Position numbers and translations under genes: made by a program
Source of the DNA: Branchinecta lynchi
Taxonomy: Eukaryota; Arthropoda; Branchiopoda; Anostraca; Branchinectidae
Reading direction: 5' to 3'
Assembly: GCA_023053575.1 (NCBI GenBank)
Contig: JAKZAP010000014.1
Location: 11,620,938-11,684,937 of the forward strand
Length of the DNA stretch: 64,000 bases
Notes under the pieces: generated by a model
The model's database searches: none
Seen by the model: only the letters and a program-made list of their open reading frames with translations
Told to the model about the DNA's origin: nothing
Shown: positions 24,582 to 35,963 of the stretch, piece after piece
Layout of the letters: each line of letters starts with the position of its first letter
Numbering within the stretch: the first letter of the stretch is position 1

Positions 24582-24994
24582 GCGTATTCTCAGCGTTCCC
24601 CGAGGACTCCTTGGGGAATCAAAGGGAACGTCGAGAATAGAGGGAGTCACTCCACGCGGACTCCGCGTATAGAAACAGCGAGAACACGGGGAATGCTTCC
24701 AAAATGGATTTTGTTGGAAAAAAAAATACGCAGTTGGCGAAATTAGTCTAGATCCACTTTATTTTTGGTTTTGTTTATTCTGATTCTTTTTTAAATAATT
24801 TTACATTGCACCAACACCAGTAAAAATTGATTCCCTTCCGAATCTGAAAGGGATTCCTTTTCGATGATGGTGATGATAATCGGAGCATTTCCCGTCCGTG
24901 GGGACTCGCGAAAATACGGGGAGTGAGTCCCCTGGACATACAAAATCGCGGGGACTCCTCAAGTGGAGTCCTCGGGGAACGGCGAGAATACGTC
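24582..24994. mobile_element. MITE with CGTATTCTC termini
   Basis: Left gcgtattctcagcgttcccc + gaggactcc and right ggagtcctcggggaacg + gcgagaatacg form a ~28 bp inverted repeat with few mismatches. The subterminal region has further palindromes (ccacgcggactccgcg). No coding capacity. Confidence 0.7.
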
Positions 24995-25399
24995 TATAAT
25001 TTTGATTACGTGGATTTTTTTCTTGCAGTCCCCGTGGTCAGCGTCTCTAAAATCTTGAAGGTTTTAGAACGGAAAACGTACGCAGCAAAACAACTTTGAT
25101 GTTGACTATAATTGGTTCAGACTACTATTTCCACCTCTTATAAGCTACCTTGATTTCCACCAGATGATGAGCAGCGATGACAAAAAGTGGTCGCTGCTCT
25201 GCTCACTCTGCTTTTGATGCTTGACAGTTTTGAGCTGATCCATTTTAACCCATTAAACTTGACATTGTCCGCTTCGACACTTCGACACCCGTCTTGCGCG
25301 TGTCGGGCCTATCTTGGTGCCCCTGACCCCACCGGGACATCTCAGTCGTTCGTCTATAGGCTACCTCGGCTTTGTCTCTTATTAACTAAGAAATAATTA

Positions 25400-25470
25400 A
25401 TTCATTTGTAACCCGCCATTTCGAAAAAGAGGAGTAAATGAAGGAAAATAAACAAAACGCATAACGACAC
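25400..25470 (-). mobile_element. Non-LTR retrotransposon 3' end, inverted
   Basis: ttcatttgtaacccgccatt then tcgaaaaagaggagtaaatg is the reverse of the tail at 58150-58195 (tactccgctttt...gcgggtcagaaataaa). Very short, non-coding. Confidence 0.5.
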
Positions 25471-25599
25471 AGAAAAAGACACTAAATTTCAAGCTTCGAC
25501 CAGGAAGTGGTGGAGAAGGTCCTGCGCTGGTTGGGCTCTCACTATTTGTCCATACCATTGTAGGCTACCTCGACCCAGTCCGTCTTGCGCCTGTTGGCT

Positions 25600-25850
25600 A
25601 CACCTAAGTTGCGTTTTCAGGCTCGCGATTCTCAACCCGTGCTCGTCACCAGTCGTTTTTATAGGAGCGCATCCAGTGTGAATCCTAACACGGGTTCCGT
25701 GTTCTTTGGCTTCAAGCGTTTTTAGCTCCCGTGTTTCTTTCGAGTTCAACACCGAACCCAAACCCAAACGGACTCGGTAGAGTATCAAATCCTGTGCTGG
25801 GTTCTCTTCTGCAAAACATGGGCGCTGAACACGGGTAACAGCGCAACCTT
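25600..25850. repeat. Dispersed repeat (CAGGCTCGCGATTCTCAAC family)
   Basis: Shares caggctcgcgattctcaacc, acacgggttcc, tccgtgtttcttt and gagttcaacaccgaa, in the same order, with 55715-55920. Also contains gcgctgaacacgggtaacag near the right side, matching ggctgaacacgcaacc at 55905. Unclassified. Confidence 0.55.
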
Positions 25851-25856
25851 TAGGCA

Positions 25857-26036
25857 AGGCCGTATCCAGGGGGAGGGGGGGCTAAGGGGGCTGCCCCCCC
25901 TCCCCCCCAAACATACAAAATTAATCATTTTTTATAGGCTTTTCCCTCTGATCCATGTATTTTGTGCTTTTTTGTCCAACCAGCAGGCAATAACCCCCCC
26001 CCCCCCCCCCGAAATAAATTCCTGGATACGAGCCTG
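25857..26036. mobile_element. Short MITE with GTATCCAGG termini and G/C-runs
   Basis: Left ggccgtatccaggggg, right cctggatacgagcc; inverted repeats of ~14 bp with a few mismatches. The interior has a ctgccccccctccccccc tract and a second C-run of ~15 (25996-26010). Confidence 0.55.
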
Positions 26037-26774
26037 CTGTTTGGATTCGATTTCAACACGCTAACTGCCGAAAACGGAACTCTATGCGACGAGTCGGGCC
26101 TATCTGGGGGCCCTTATGTGTTTCCCCCTAGGGTAGAATACCATAGCACCATTTCAGCAATCATGGGCCACCTCGTAACTGTCGTTGCACTCGTACATCT
26201 AAGCGACAAGCCTGTCATCGCTGCGCTCTCGCCGTGTTCTTTCTTAAGCGGGGATACCACTGGGAGATCCCAATTATTCTACCTTTAGCGTGTTATAATA
26301 CATTTTCTTTCGGAGATCATAAAGTTCCTGCCCCAGGCAATATCCCTGTCAGGTAATTTTCTTCCGGATGCTGGACGGGAAAGCACGACTAACGCAGTGG
26401 TAGGCGGGGCAGGAGGATATGTCTTTCGTGACCTCAAGAGAGGCACGCTTTTGAATGGAGCTGAGAATATAAAGTGGGTTAGAAAAGTTTGGGGTTGAAG
26501 CCCCTTTGTGTTTCACTGCATATGAGCGAACATTCACAGTTCGCGGTTGCTTGTTAACTGTCAAAACGGATAAACCTTATTTTCAGAACGAGAATAAAAT
26601 CGGTTTATTAAAAAAGCAAAACAACTCTTTGTTGACTAGAGGCTAATATGCAAGGAATTAAATAACCCTAAAAGTTTAACGATAACAAAAGACAGAAACA
26701 GAAAAAGAAAAGAGAAAGTAATTATTTGCAAAACTATACTGAAATATATGGTATGGAAAATAGTGTTCTGTGTC

Positions 26775-28187
26775 CAGGGGCGTCGCAAGTGCATTTTTGG
26801 TGGGGGGAGGAGGGGTGCAGAGCCAAAATTTTACCGAATCTTTAAAAAAATTTACCGAATCCTAGAACTAAGAATTCGAGCTTTAAATTATGGAACAGAA
26901 ACGATTACATAGGAAGAGTAACAATAAAGGGTGACGTGAACGACTATAAGCCAACTAGGCGGCGTTTTGGCGAAGCCCACATTGAAAATATATTGCCGGG
27001 CATGATTGCAGTAACAGCTTCTATCTATTATAGCCAATAGAAAATTAAAATGAGCGCCGCATGCGAAAATTTTCGAAATCCATTTTTGTTTCTGTAGGCT
27101 AAAATTTAACTGCTTGTGGTACAAATTCTGTCATTTACCGTTGATTAAATACCGAGACTCAAAGTAGTTCCAGGAGTGACGTTCCGGCAGCAGCAGCAAC
27201 TGTAGTCTAGTCAATATACTACCTATAATCACATAAAGTGAGCGCCGCAGGCGAAATTTTTGTTTGCTTTTTCCTGCCAAATTTAATTTCCACCCAAATT
27301 CTAGCTTTTAATGTTTCGAAATCTCCATCCTAAAACTGGCTTAAAACCCCCGTGACCCGTCAAATGACGCGCCCTTCCACAAAATAGAGAATATTACGAA
27401 AAGTGCTGCAGCCGGAATTTTCGAATTATTTATGATTAGATATTCTTTTTGGGATCCAAAACAAAAGTAAGGACTATCGATTATATCATAGATCATCCCT
27501 TTTGTCTGCGACCAGACCAGTGCTTCACTCGACCTCTTCTGAGTTTCGAAGATGATGGTAACCGAATCCTGGCAATTATAACGAATAAGTTACCGAATCC
27601 TAGTTATTATACCGAATAAGTTTAGACTGATAGCATGTTCGGGATTCTGTATAACTACCGTATCCCGTTTATTATACCGAATTGTTTTGGTATCGAAAGA
27701 CGACCGAACAATATTCATGTTCGGTACACTTTCGTCGAAACTGGAGCAAACTCAGGATTCGTGGTTAACTTCCTAATCCTGGAAATTATGCTAAATGAAT
27801 TACCGAATCCCAATCATGATACCGAATAATTTTGAACCAATAGCTTATCCGGGATTCTGTGTAACTACGGAACGTCCATAAATATACCGAATAGTTCCGG
27901 AATAGAAAAATTACCAAATGATTTCAGTAAATTCTCTCACCAAATTCGTGATAACTACCGAATACTGGGAATTTACCGAATCTCGGTCATTATACCGACG
28001 AGATATGTGCAGACATCCTATTTAGGATTCTGTATAACTACCGAATCCCCGTAAATATATCGAACAGTTCTGCTACCCAAAAAATACCGAACAGTTTTAG
28101 TAAAATTTTGGGACGGAGGCCCAAAATTTTACCGAATCTCAAAAATTTGGGGGGATTCTGCACCCCCCCCCCCTTCCGTCGCCCCTG
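26775..28187. mobile_element. hAT-like non-autonomous element with perfect 8 bp duplication
   Basis: Left caggggcgtcgcaagtg, right ccgtcgcccctg. The 8 bp flanks tctgtgtc are identical (26767-26774, 28188-28195). The interior has an acgttaaaagctag relative (ctagcttttaatgtttcg) and dense taccgaatcc / attataccgaata repeats at 27540-28130. It is the inverted relative of 23540-24520. C-run before the right end. No transposase. Confidence 0.85.
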
Positions 28188-29053
28188 TCTGTGTCTTATT
28201 AAAGTGAATAGGAGTCGGGACAGAACAAACTTGTTCTGTTAAGAAAAAATGCTAGAAAAGGCTCTAGTACTGCTACGCGTTTTTCAAGTGCTACTTTATG
28301 AAGAAAAAAAAAGTCCTAAAAGAAGCACTACCGTGGTGAATTTCTTTCACTGATTAACCACCGAGCTGACCTGTTTCCGTCAGTCGTGAATGTTAAATGA
28401 CCATCAGGTGACCAGACGCTGTCTGGATTTTTGCATGGTCGGCACGCTGTCTCGTTGCGAACGAATTTCTGCAGCGACGAACCGGTCTTTCTTCGTCCGG
28501 TGTGGAACATAGAATGTCTTCTTTGTTTCTTAGGCCCGACCGAGTGATACCCTATATTCTTACCCCTATTCTTTTATCTGTATGAATAGGAATCGAAAGT
28601 CCAATCGGTTATACTTCTGGCACAGCACATTGAAGGGGGGGGGGGTTAATCACAAACGTCTCCTTTTACTGTTATCAACCTCTGCACAAAATTTCATTTC
28701 AACTGGACTGTCGGGTTTGACTCAGGTCTCAGGAAGTCAAGCGACGCTCAGACGGATGGCATCACCGCCAAGTTGATACCTGATTAACTTCTTTTTCGTT
28801 AGATCAACAGACTTCCGTCTATGTTGGCCTTTTGCTTCACTCCGTTGGGCAGAGCATGGTTGTTTCTCTACATTTCATCAGCCAGTTCATCTGGTCTAAG
28901 CAGGTTGGAGAAGGATCTTTATGGTTTTATTTCCATTGGTTGGGTTTCGGTTTCGAAAGCGATAATAATATCTGTTTTGAAAAGCGGAATGTCATACTTA
29001 GTATAAACAAAGAATAACTTCAAAAAATATACAAAAAGAAACAATGACTTTTG

Positions 29054-29411
29054 CACTGTCAGAAGTTTCATAATAGATAACACGAGGATGCGCGGTTTCA
29101 ACAGATAATGCGTAACAGAGAACACTTCGGATGTTATATGTGTGTTTCAAAATGTTATGCATAATAAGCGTTCCTATCAGGAAGAACCGAAAAACTGCCA
29201 AAAAGTATCAGCTGAGTTTTCCGACATCATGACGATAAGGAATAAAGTCAGTAGATACATTTTTGGCTCTTCCTAAGGAAGCTTTTAATGCATAACATTT
29301 CATGCATAACGTTTTCAAACACGACAGATAACATCCGAAGTGTTATCTGTTACGCATTATCTGTTGAAACTGCGCATTCTCATGTTATCTGTTATGAAAC
29401 TTCTGACAGTG
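29054..29411. mobile_element. CACTGTCAGAAGTT MITE, intact
   Basis: Long inverted termini: cactgtcagaagtttcataa + tagataacac at the left, and gttatctgttatgaaacttc + tgacagtg at the right. Subterminal gcgcggtttcaacagataat pairs with attatctgttgaaactgcgc. The interior has a further palindrome around 29180-29270. 358 bp, no coding sequence. Parent of the split copy at 16025-17582. Confidence 0.75.
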
Positions 29412-30125
29412 TGGTGACGTAGTTCGGGGGAAACCAAGAAGGGGTTGTGTGTTCTCGCTGCTTTACATTATGCTCCTTTGGCTCATCGTTTTCTTCTTCC
29501 TGTGGTTTACTTGGTGAATATAAACGCACAGGAGACCTTTTCCTAAAGGTAAAATAAGAGTTAACTTTTCGGTGGCTTCACGTTATAAATAGACTACTAT
29601 GAATAAATTAATACTGTGTCGTGTTGTGGTCGTTGTTTTCTCGGAGTGGCGTGTGAAGAAACAAGAAATATCGTGACGAGGCTAGTTTCTCAAATGGCAA
29701 GATTGTAGAATATGGGCATTCTACAATTGATTCTTTATGTAATACGTTTGCTGGCTCTTCATCGAAGACGCCCTTTCTTTGCATGATGATAGCTTTCTCC
29801 TTGACGAAATACATGATTAGTACGTGACAATGTTTTAATTGAATTTCGGCCGTAGACCGACAAGAACGGAAAAATGGTTTGTTGTGGGAGACGGGTGATA
29901 CATTTGCCGAAAGTTCATTACAGAAGGAATGTAGAATATGTGAAATAATGGACATTCCTATCAGCTCCCTGTACGACGTCTGACTGCGTGACTTACGGAG
30001 TCGCTGGTCTACATAATTAACGTGGCTTCTGGAATACATGCGCCAAAACAGGGTTCCTTTCTCCTTTCTTAAGGAAGAAGAAGATTAAAACAAGGGTCCT
30101 ACCTCCAGCGCTTAAATAAAGCTTG

Positions 30126-30255
30126 TTAATCACAGTCAGAGAACAAGCAAGAAAAATCACGTATGTCCTCTCGTTTCAGTTTAGCGGTTTGGTTGTCGGG
30201 CGGTGGGGCCGGTCTTTTCTTGCCTTCCATATTCTCAGCGTCCATACGGTCGGTC
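30126..30255 (-). CDS. Candidate coding exon, minus strand, unidentified
   Basis: Read on the minus strand, a pyrimidine-rich acceptor (taaatttttcaacag) ends at 30256. The sequence after it has an open frame of 42 codons to a TAA at 30126-30128. It includes MDAENMEGKKRPAPPPDNQ and TAKLKREDIRDFSC, a hydrophilic, basic, proline-containing peptide that looks more protein-like than neighbouring frames. No family was recognised and no partner exon was found. It may be a terminal exon, or chance. The 143-codon frame at 29608-30039 on the same strand shows no motif. Confidence 0.22.
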
Positions 30256-30403
30256 CTGTTGAAAAATTTAAAATCCCTCAAGAGATAAAATAGTCCAGTG
30301 TATTTCTAAAGAACATACACAAATAAGCTGGCTTTTCAGTTAAAATTTGAAGGGCGTCATCATGTTGTTTCATCATGGTGAAACAACAAATTCAAGAAAA
30401 CAA

Positions 30404-30767
30404 GAGTTGTGTTTGTGCAGATACCATGGTATCTGTTACCACGGTAACTGGATCTGTAATTAGTCGTTTTTGCAGTTATCACGGTATCTCATATACGGTT
30501 GCTCTGCAAAAACGACATTGCCGAAATTGCGCTTTTTGAAGTCATCCCAAAAGAAAAACTGATATCCAGTTACATCACTAAGTGCCAAACTTCTTTCTCA
30601 CCAATTTGACAAAAACGGATGAAAGTGAGATGACTTTTTCAGATACCACGGTCGGACCGTGGTATCTGAATAGCAGATACTACGATAACTGGCCAGATAG
30701 CACGATAACTGCAAAAACGGATTTAGACCGTGGTATCAGATACCATGGTACCTGCAAAAACGCAACT
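30404..30767. mobile_element. GATACCATGGTATC MITE, copy 2
   Basis: Left end agttgtgtttgtgcagatac (one mutated base in the GTTGCG terminus); right end ggtacctgcaaaaacgcaac + t. The interior matches 56364-56786 closely (gtaactggatctg, gtcgtttttgcagttatc, aagtcatcccaaaagaaaaa). Confidence 0.72.
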
Positions 30768-30769
30768 GA

Positions 30770-31842
30770 GTTGAACAGAATGAAGAAACGATTTGATTCG
30801 GGCAAAAACAATAAGAAGTAAAGTTACGACATAACCAACTGAGGTTTTAGAGGGATCGTTACAGTGGCGTGCCTTCGGCGTACCGTTGGGTGATGAAAAA
30901 TAGCGGGCTCTTTGTAATATGTCTGATGGAAAGGTGCCACTTCAGCCATCACGATCTTCTAGTATTTTGCCGATACTTGGTAGTTCTCTCAAAGACTCAC
31001 TCTACCGATCAGATATTCATCTACACGAGATTAGTGTAGACATCTCGAGTTCTTTGAAGACTAAAGCCTCAGACCTTCAGAAGAACAACGATCACCTACC
31101 GTTGTAACATCACTAGATCCCCCCCCCCCCCCTCCCTAGTTCGTCCTCAAATCTTATCATCCCTCACAAAAGCCTTGAACATGTCTTATTTCCCCGATCT
31201 GAGAGCGTGTCTAAGAAGTGATCCGAGCAGATATCTTTCCATCGAAAGTTTGATCCAAGCCAGTATCTACTTTCCGTCTTGTAATTACATAGACAGTTCC
31301 CCTCCGAAAGTCATAAACGGCTGCCTTGTGATACCGATCATAACTTTCTAAACGGCAATAAATTTGAAATTGGATACCCCTTGCAACACCACCGCAGTGC
31401 TCTCCTGCATTACGAAATTAGAAAGTTAGGCGAGGAAGAAGTACGGAGAAGCTGATTCCCTGGCTTTGGGGCAGTTCAGATGAGGAAATATGCTAGTTCG
31501 ACGGTCTAATTCCTTTCCTCTCATTACTGAGGGCGAGGTTGCTCTGGAATGGCCTCTCGATTGAGGCGTCAGTAACCTGGAAGACATGTGTCTAGGGGGG
31601 GGGGGGGTAGAAACTGCCCTGACGGCTAACTCGTAAAATTAACTGACTACCATTGTCAATGCGTAGGGAGTCGGCTATGATTTTATTTTACTGGTCTCAC
31701 CGCTACATATCACGGACCGTCTTCGTCTTCGTAAATTACGATAACCCAGGTCTTCGCCCTGGACACTCCCTTTTTTTTATATATTTACTTGGAACTCTTT
31801 GCTGTAGCGAATTTTGTCAAAAATTATCACATCAGCCCAAAC
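30770..31842. other. No gene recognised
   Basis: Ordinary intergenic sequence with a C-run at 31119-31132 and a G-run at 31595-31607. Short open frames have no signature. Confidence 0.5.
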
Positions 31843-32800
31843 GAGACCAAGGTTTCGATGGGATCCCACAAATTTAAGTTTTGATCCAGACAATTGTCTC
31901 TTGTAGATATTCGTTCTTCGACAGACTTCTTAGACATTTTTACTTTTAAAATTTTAAAAACAGATTAAGGCCAATGGTAGTCATCTGAGAAGACCAAGTT
32001 CAGAGATTAATTCAGCATGTGTTTTTACCCTATAGCCTACGTTCTATCTACTTTGGCGAAAGTTCCTTCCACTCTGCCAAATTTCCGGTTTCGGCCCGAT
32101 TCCGGAAAAACTACTTGTCGGGCAAAAACTCAAACTAAAAAACGAATACAACATGTCTCCTTACCTTAACATCGAACCTCTAATCAACTTCAGATAAAAC
32201 TTCTACTTTTAACAAATTTTCCGGTTTCAGCCGGACTCCGAGCGATCTATACGTCCGGCGAGAGACGATTTTCATATACGTATTCAGCACGTCTTCTTAC
32301 CCGCAAATAGAACAATATATCAAATACAAATAAGACTTTTACTTCAAAAAAATTTCCGGTTTTCGCCGGATTCCGGCCGAATTAATTGTCCGACGAAAAA
32401 ATAATGTTCATATTCGGACTCACCAGCTCTCCCTAAATCGAACCTCTAATCAGTTTCAGATTAAACTTTTCCTTCTCAGAAATTCCGGATGAGCTACTTG
32501 TCCGGCGAGAAAATAATTTTCATGTTTGTATTCAGCATGTCTCCTTATCTCTTAATCGACCATTTCATTAGCTTTTAAAAAAATCTTTTGTTTCCCTTAA
32601 TTTCACACCCCTCCCCCACCCCTTAAAATAGGGCCAGAGATCTTCGAAATTGACCTGTACTTTGACCCAAAGAGTCATCATGCCTAGTTTGATGAAAATA
32701 TCTAAACCCCTTCGAGAGTTATCGTGCTAACAGACGGACAGACGGACAACTTTTACGAAGTCATACGTATCCCTCCACTTACGTTTTGGGATCCCCAAAA
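31843..32800 (-). mobile_element. GGATCCC element, inverted copy 5
   Basis: Begins gagaccaaggtttcgatggg + atccca and ends acgttttgggatcccc. Reversed modules with ttccggtttcggcccgattc (32085), ttccggtttcagccgg (32217) and ttccggttttcgccgg (32350), about 135 bp apart. Reversed leader (gacggacagacggacaactt) at 32735-32760. Complete at both ends. Confidence 0.75.
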
Positions 32801-32929
32801 CCTAAACTTCTTAACACACCTATTTCTTTATATTAATTACTTAATCACTTGTCCTTAATCGTTCCTTCCCGTTCTCATTCCTAGATTCTGAAATTCCTGT
32901 GTCGTTTTTTTTTATCAACCCTTACGACA

Positions 32930-33440
32930 CTACACTGTTTATTTTCATTTCCGTGTTTGGCTCTTTTCCGGGGTGGGTCCGGCTTCCGCTTCTTGCTTAA
33001 TAGCAGTTCATTGGTAAGAAATATCAAGTTACTCCGCGTTTCTCATCAAAACCAAAAGGGCCGAGCGATCCTGAAAACAGACGAGACTGAGTTACACTAC
33101 GACACTACGCTGGGTTTTTTTTTTATTTCCGTGTTTGGCTCTTTTCCGAGGTGGGTCCGGCTTCCGTTTCTTGCTCCCTAGCAGTTCATTGATAAGAAAT
33201 ATCAAGTTACTCCGTTTCTCATCAAAACCAAAAGGGCCGAGCGGTACTGAAAACAGCCGAGACACTACGCTGTTGTTGTTTTTTCCGTGTTTGGCTCTTT
33301 TCCGAGGTGGGTCCGTCTTCCGCCTCTTGCTTCCTAGCAGGATTGGTAAGAAATATGAAGTTATTCTGTGTTTCTCATCCAGTGTTTCTCACCAAAGGGG
33401 CCGAGCGATGCTGAAAACAGCCAAGCCAATCTTTGAGAAA
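32930..33440 (+). repeat. Three tandem ~160-178 bp units
   Basis: ttccgtgtttggctcttttc recurs at ~32949, 33127 and 33284, each followed by gtaagaaatat(c/g)aagtta and gggccgagcg. Between units lies gacactacgctg + T-run. The open frames at 32957-33464 are translations of this repeat. Confidence 0.75.
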
Positions 33441-33464
33441 GCCAGCAGAGTTTCAAAGGCCTGA

Positions 33465-34366
33465 CAGATGGATTTTCGTTTATTAAATTTACACAAATCG
33501 AGCGTCAGATGGTGCTCTTTTCACCTTTCGCTCTCACCTCCCAATAATGGTGGCCGACTTCCCCATGTACTTGTGAGTCTTCGCCCTGGGCACTCGACCC
33601 TTTCTTTTATTATTTTTCTTTATCTACTCCCGTGTAGCTATCTTTTCCTCTATTTCTGCTATCGATTGAACTCTTGTAAGTGGTCACGAAGGTAAAATTC
33701 TTAAAATATACAATATGAAAGAACCTAACCGGAACCTAAACCGTGAACATCTCAATTTTCTAATTAAAAACTGTAAATCACATTGATACTTTTCAATGTA
33801 ACCTAGTAGAATCCTTTGTAGGGCATTTCACGACAGCAATGCACTCCCCTGTAGTGTTTTCCGCGACAAATCGTGGGCCACACATTTTTGAGTGTTTGTC
33901 TCGGAAACAGGATTGTGTGCCACCAGGTCGAGCCTCAAGTAGAAACTCGCGGAACCGCCGTTTTGTCTATGCTCTGGGGGGTATTTTCAGGTGTCTGAAA
34001 AGAAAAACAAATTCCTTGCTAAAAGGATCCTCAGTTTTATGACTACACGCTTGAGAAAGTTTTTAATTATGCTTGGTTGGCGTTATTTTTGCTGCTTAAT
34101 TTGAATTTCCCGCCAGAATCGAGCCACACAATCAACGATGACCTCGGCAGTTATTTGTCGAATTCCAGCCACAATGTGAGCCACAAAATTCTTGTTGGCC
34201 GTGGAAACAAAATTTTGGGCTGCACAAAAGGCCGCGGAAACTCTTTTCGAGCTATCGACCTACAGACTGTTTGTGGGAGCACGGAAATCGCCTTATGTTT
34301 GGTTGCAATTACTGGTATTCCGGCTTCTTCTTCTCTAAACTTCTAAAATCACATGATTTCTTTCAG
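33465..34366. other. Upstream flank of the first visible IgSF exon
   Basis: No repeat element and no convincing exon. Frames at 33839-34042 and 34077-34346 have no signal peptide or homology. The acceptor tract gatttctttcag immediately precedes 34367. Confidence 0.5.
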
Positions 34367-34491
34367 TGAGCTGCGTATCCGTGCGAGGTGCGCCAAGACC
34401 AAGCTTCGTCGAACCTCTACAGAATGTCACTGCGGCAGTTGGACGAGAGGCGGTTTTGCCCTGTGTGGTTGACAACTTAGGTCCCTTTAAG
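34367..34491 (+). CDS. IgSF gene exon: N-terminal half of Ig domain 1
   Basis: The exon follows a tttcag acceptor and ends at AAG before gtacga. Its first two bases complete a split codon (phase 1 in, phase 0 out). It encodes 41 residues including RPSFVEPLQNVTAAVGREAV and LPCVVDNLGPFK. This matches the start of Ig domain 1 in DIP/lachesin proteins: the F-x-E-P-x-x-N-V-T strand, the VGREA turn and the first disulfide cysteine in LPCVV. NVT is a potential N-glycosylation site. The frame opens on the 3' side only by splicing to 35964, where VAWV supplies the core tryptophan. An exon encoding a signal peptide and ending one base into a codon should lie upstream; none was recognised. Confidence 0.87.
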
Positions 34492-34569
34492 GTACGATCA
34501 ACAATTTGCATTCTATTGTAAGCTTGATTGCCGTGATGAGGGTTGTGCTTTTCTTATAGTACAAATGAT

Positions 34570-34735
34570 CTTCCACGATGAAATGGCTCAGGAATATCGT
34601 TTTCGGAAATATTATTTTCCACGCAAAATTACAGATTTTCTTGTTTGCGCTTCTCGACTCTGTACAGCCTTCAGGCTCTCCGACGCGGCGGATGGACGTA
34701 AAATATTTGAAAAATGAACGCGCCGTGGTTTGGGA
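34570..34735 (+). repeat. Dispersed repeat S, copy in the first visible intron
   Basis: gaaatggctcaggaatatcg, ttccacgcaaaattacagat, gctctccgacgcgg and aaatatttgaaaaatgaacg match 41985-42135. Lies 80 bp after the exon at 34491. Confidence 0.5.
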
Positions 34736-35004
34736 AATCCAAGCAAACGAGTCTAGACGAGGGATAAATATTTACGAAATACATAGGAACGAAACAAATT
34801 AACTAGTACACTTACAAGATATGACGAGAAATAATGATGGGATGAAACTGCATAAAAATTGGGCAGAAGAATTAGAGGAGATGGAGGAAACTGTTTGCCA
34901 ATGTTCCTCTCGGACCGACGCACGGAAGACGGGAGGGAGGGGGAATAGATGGGCCATCTGGGATGGGCCACAGTGCTTTTTTCCCACGACTTGGTGAAGT
35001 CGTC

Positions 35005-35135
35005 CATCCGTCTATTAGCACGATAACTCTTGAAGGGTTTGAGTAATTTTGTTCCAAATTAGTGTGAGAATACTTTGTTTAAAGTACGAGTCAGTTCCGC
35101 AGATGGGTCTTGCAGCCCTATATTTCGGGTTTAGG
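35005..35135 (+). repeat. GGATCCC element leader fragment
   Basis: cacgataactcttgaagggt, gtgtgagaatactttg and cagatgggtcttgcagccc match the leader of the GGATCCC element. Palindrome and modules are missing. Confidence 0.5.
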
Positions 35136-35199
35136 GAGGGGAACTGGTCTAACGCATCACTCGTCATCTTCCTTAACGTTCTCCAGATAGTAGATTGAT

Positions 35200-35900
35200 C
35201 AATAAGTAATAATAATAATAATAGTTTATTGTTAACCCACAAATCCTACAAGACGAATACAGTGGAGTGCAAAAGAAAATAAGAAGACATGATCAGGGAA
35301 AACAAACACATACAAACAAAACCTACTCAAGAGTCAAATAGCGGAATAAGACCATGAGAGGTTAACAGACGCGCGTACGCCGTTTCGGACAGTTTTCTAT
35401 GGAGAACAGACAATTTCTCCGTGAAATCTGGTAGCAGATACTTGCTAATAATTTTAGAATTTGTTTGCCAAGGAGGGAGAAAAAGAAGAAGTTAATGAAA
35501 ACGAAAGTAAGAGGACCGCGTAGCTTTAATATCCCTTTTCTTTAAAATAGGATAAACACCAGATAGAAAAAGAATAGAATGGTCACAGAAGGAAGAGAGT
35601 AGCTTCCGAAGAGCTTTCCGATTGTATTTCCCACTGTTAGCAACAATTTTCGAATAACCCAGTTGAATTTTCGGTCTACAATCAGAAACCGTCAGGAATC
35701 GGAAAGAACGAATATTTTTAGTAATGGTAATTACCCAACCATCGAATAGAATCAACACTTGGAACAGAAAACTTCAAGCAATTTAAGGACGCGGATGGCC
35801 CAGAATTAAAAGACAGATATTTGCATTTTTTACATTTAAAGTGAGTCCAATATTGGAAAAAGAAGAGGAAACCTTCTGAACCAAACGCGATAACTGGCTT
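35200..35900 (-). pseudogene. LINE reverse-transcriptase C-terminus and 3' end, antisense
   Basis: Read on the minus strand. A first part with IGLTLN-like residues and SVDSIRWLG (~35900-35740, needs frame changes) leads into an open frame: RSFRFLTVSDCRPKIQLGYS, KIVANSGKYNRKALRKLLSS, then SGVYPILKKRDIK. After one stop it continues in the same frame: PPWQTNSKIISKYLL, LSVLHRKLSETAYARLL. The order G-L-T-L-N, S-I-x-W-L-G, S-S-Y-F-R-F fits the region downstream of the RT catalytic site in CR1/L2/Jockey-like non-LTR elements. It ends with a 3' UTR and (ATT)n at 35207-35222. The catalytic YxDD region is missing, so this is a 5'-truncated dead copy. Confidence 0.7.
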
Positions 35901-35963
35901 CTAGATCGGCTAATTATCGGAAAATTGTATTCTGTACTCAGTCCGTTGTTTATTTTATTCCAG

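Noticed and set aside
25187..25396. Hydrophobic peptide VVAALLTLLLMLDSFE considered as the missing signal-peptide exon
   Set aside because: It starts at GTG, not ATG, has an in-frame stop just upstream and no phase-1 donor at a suitable place.
29608..30039. 143-codon open frame on the minus strand, the second longest here
   Set aside because: No domain, signal peptide or splice context. A few frames of this length are expected by chance in 64 kb at this base composition.
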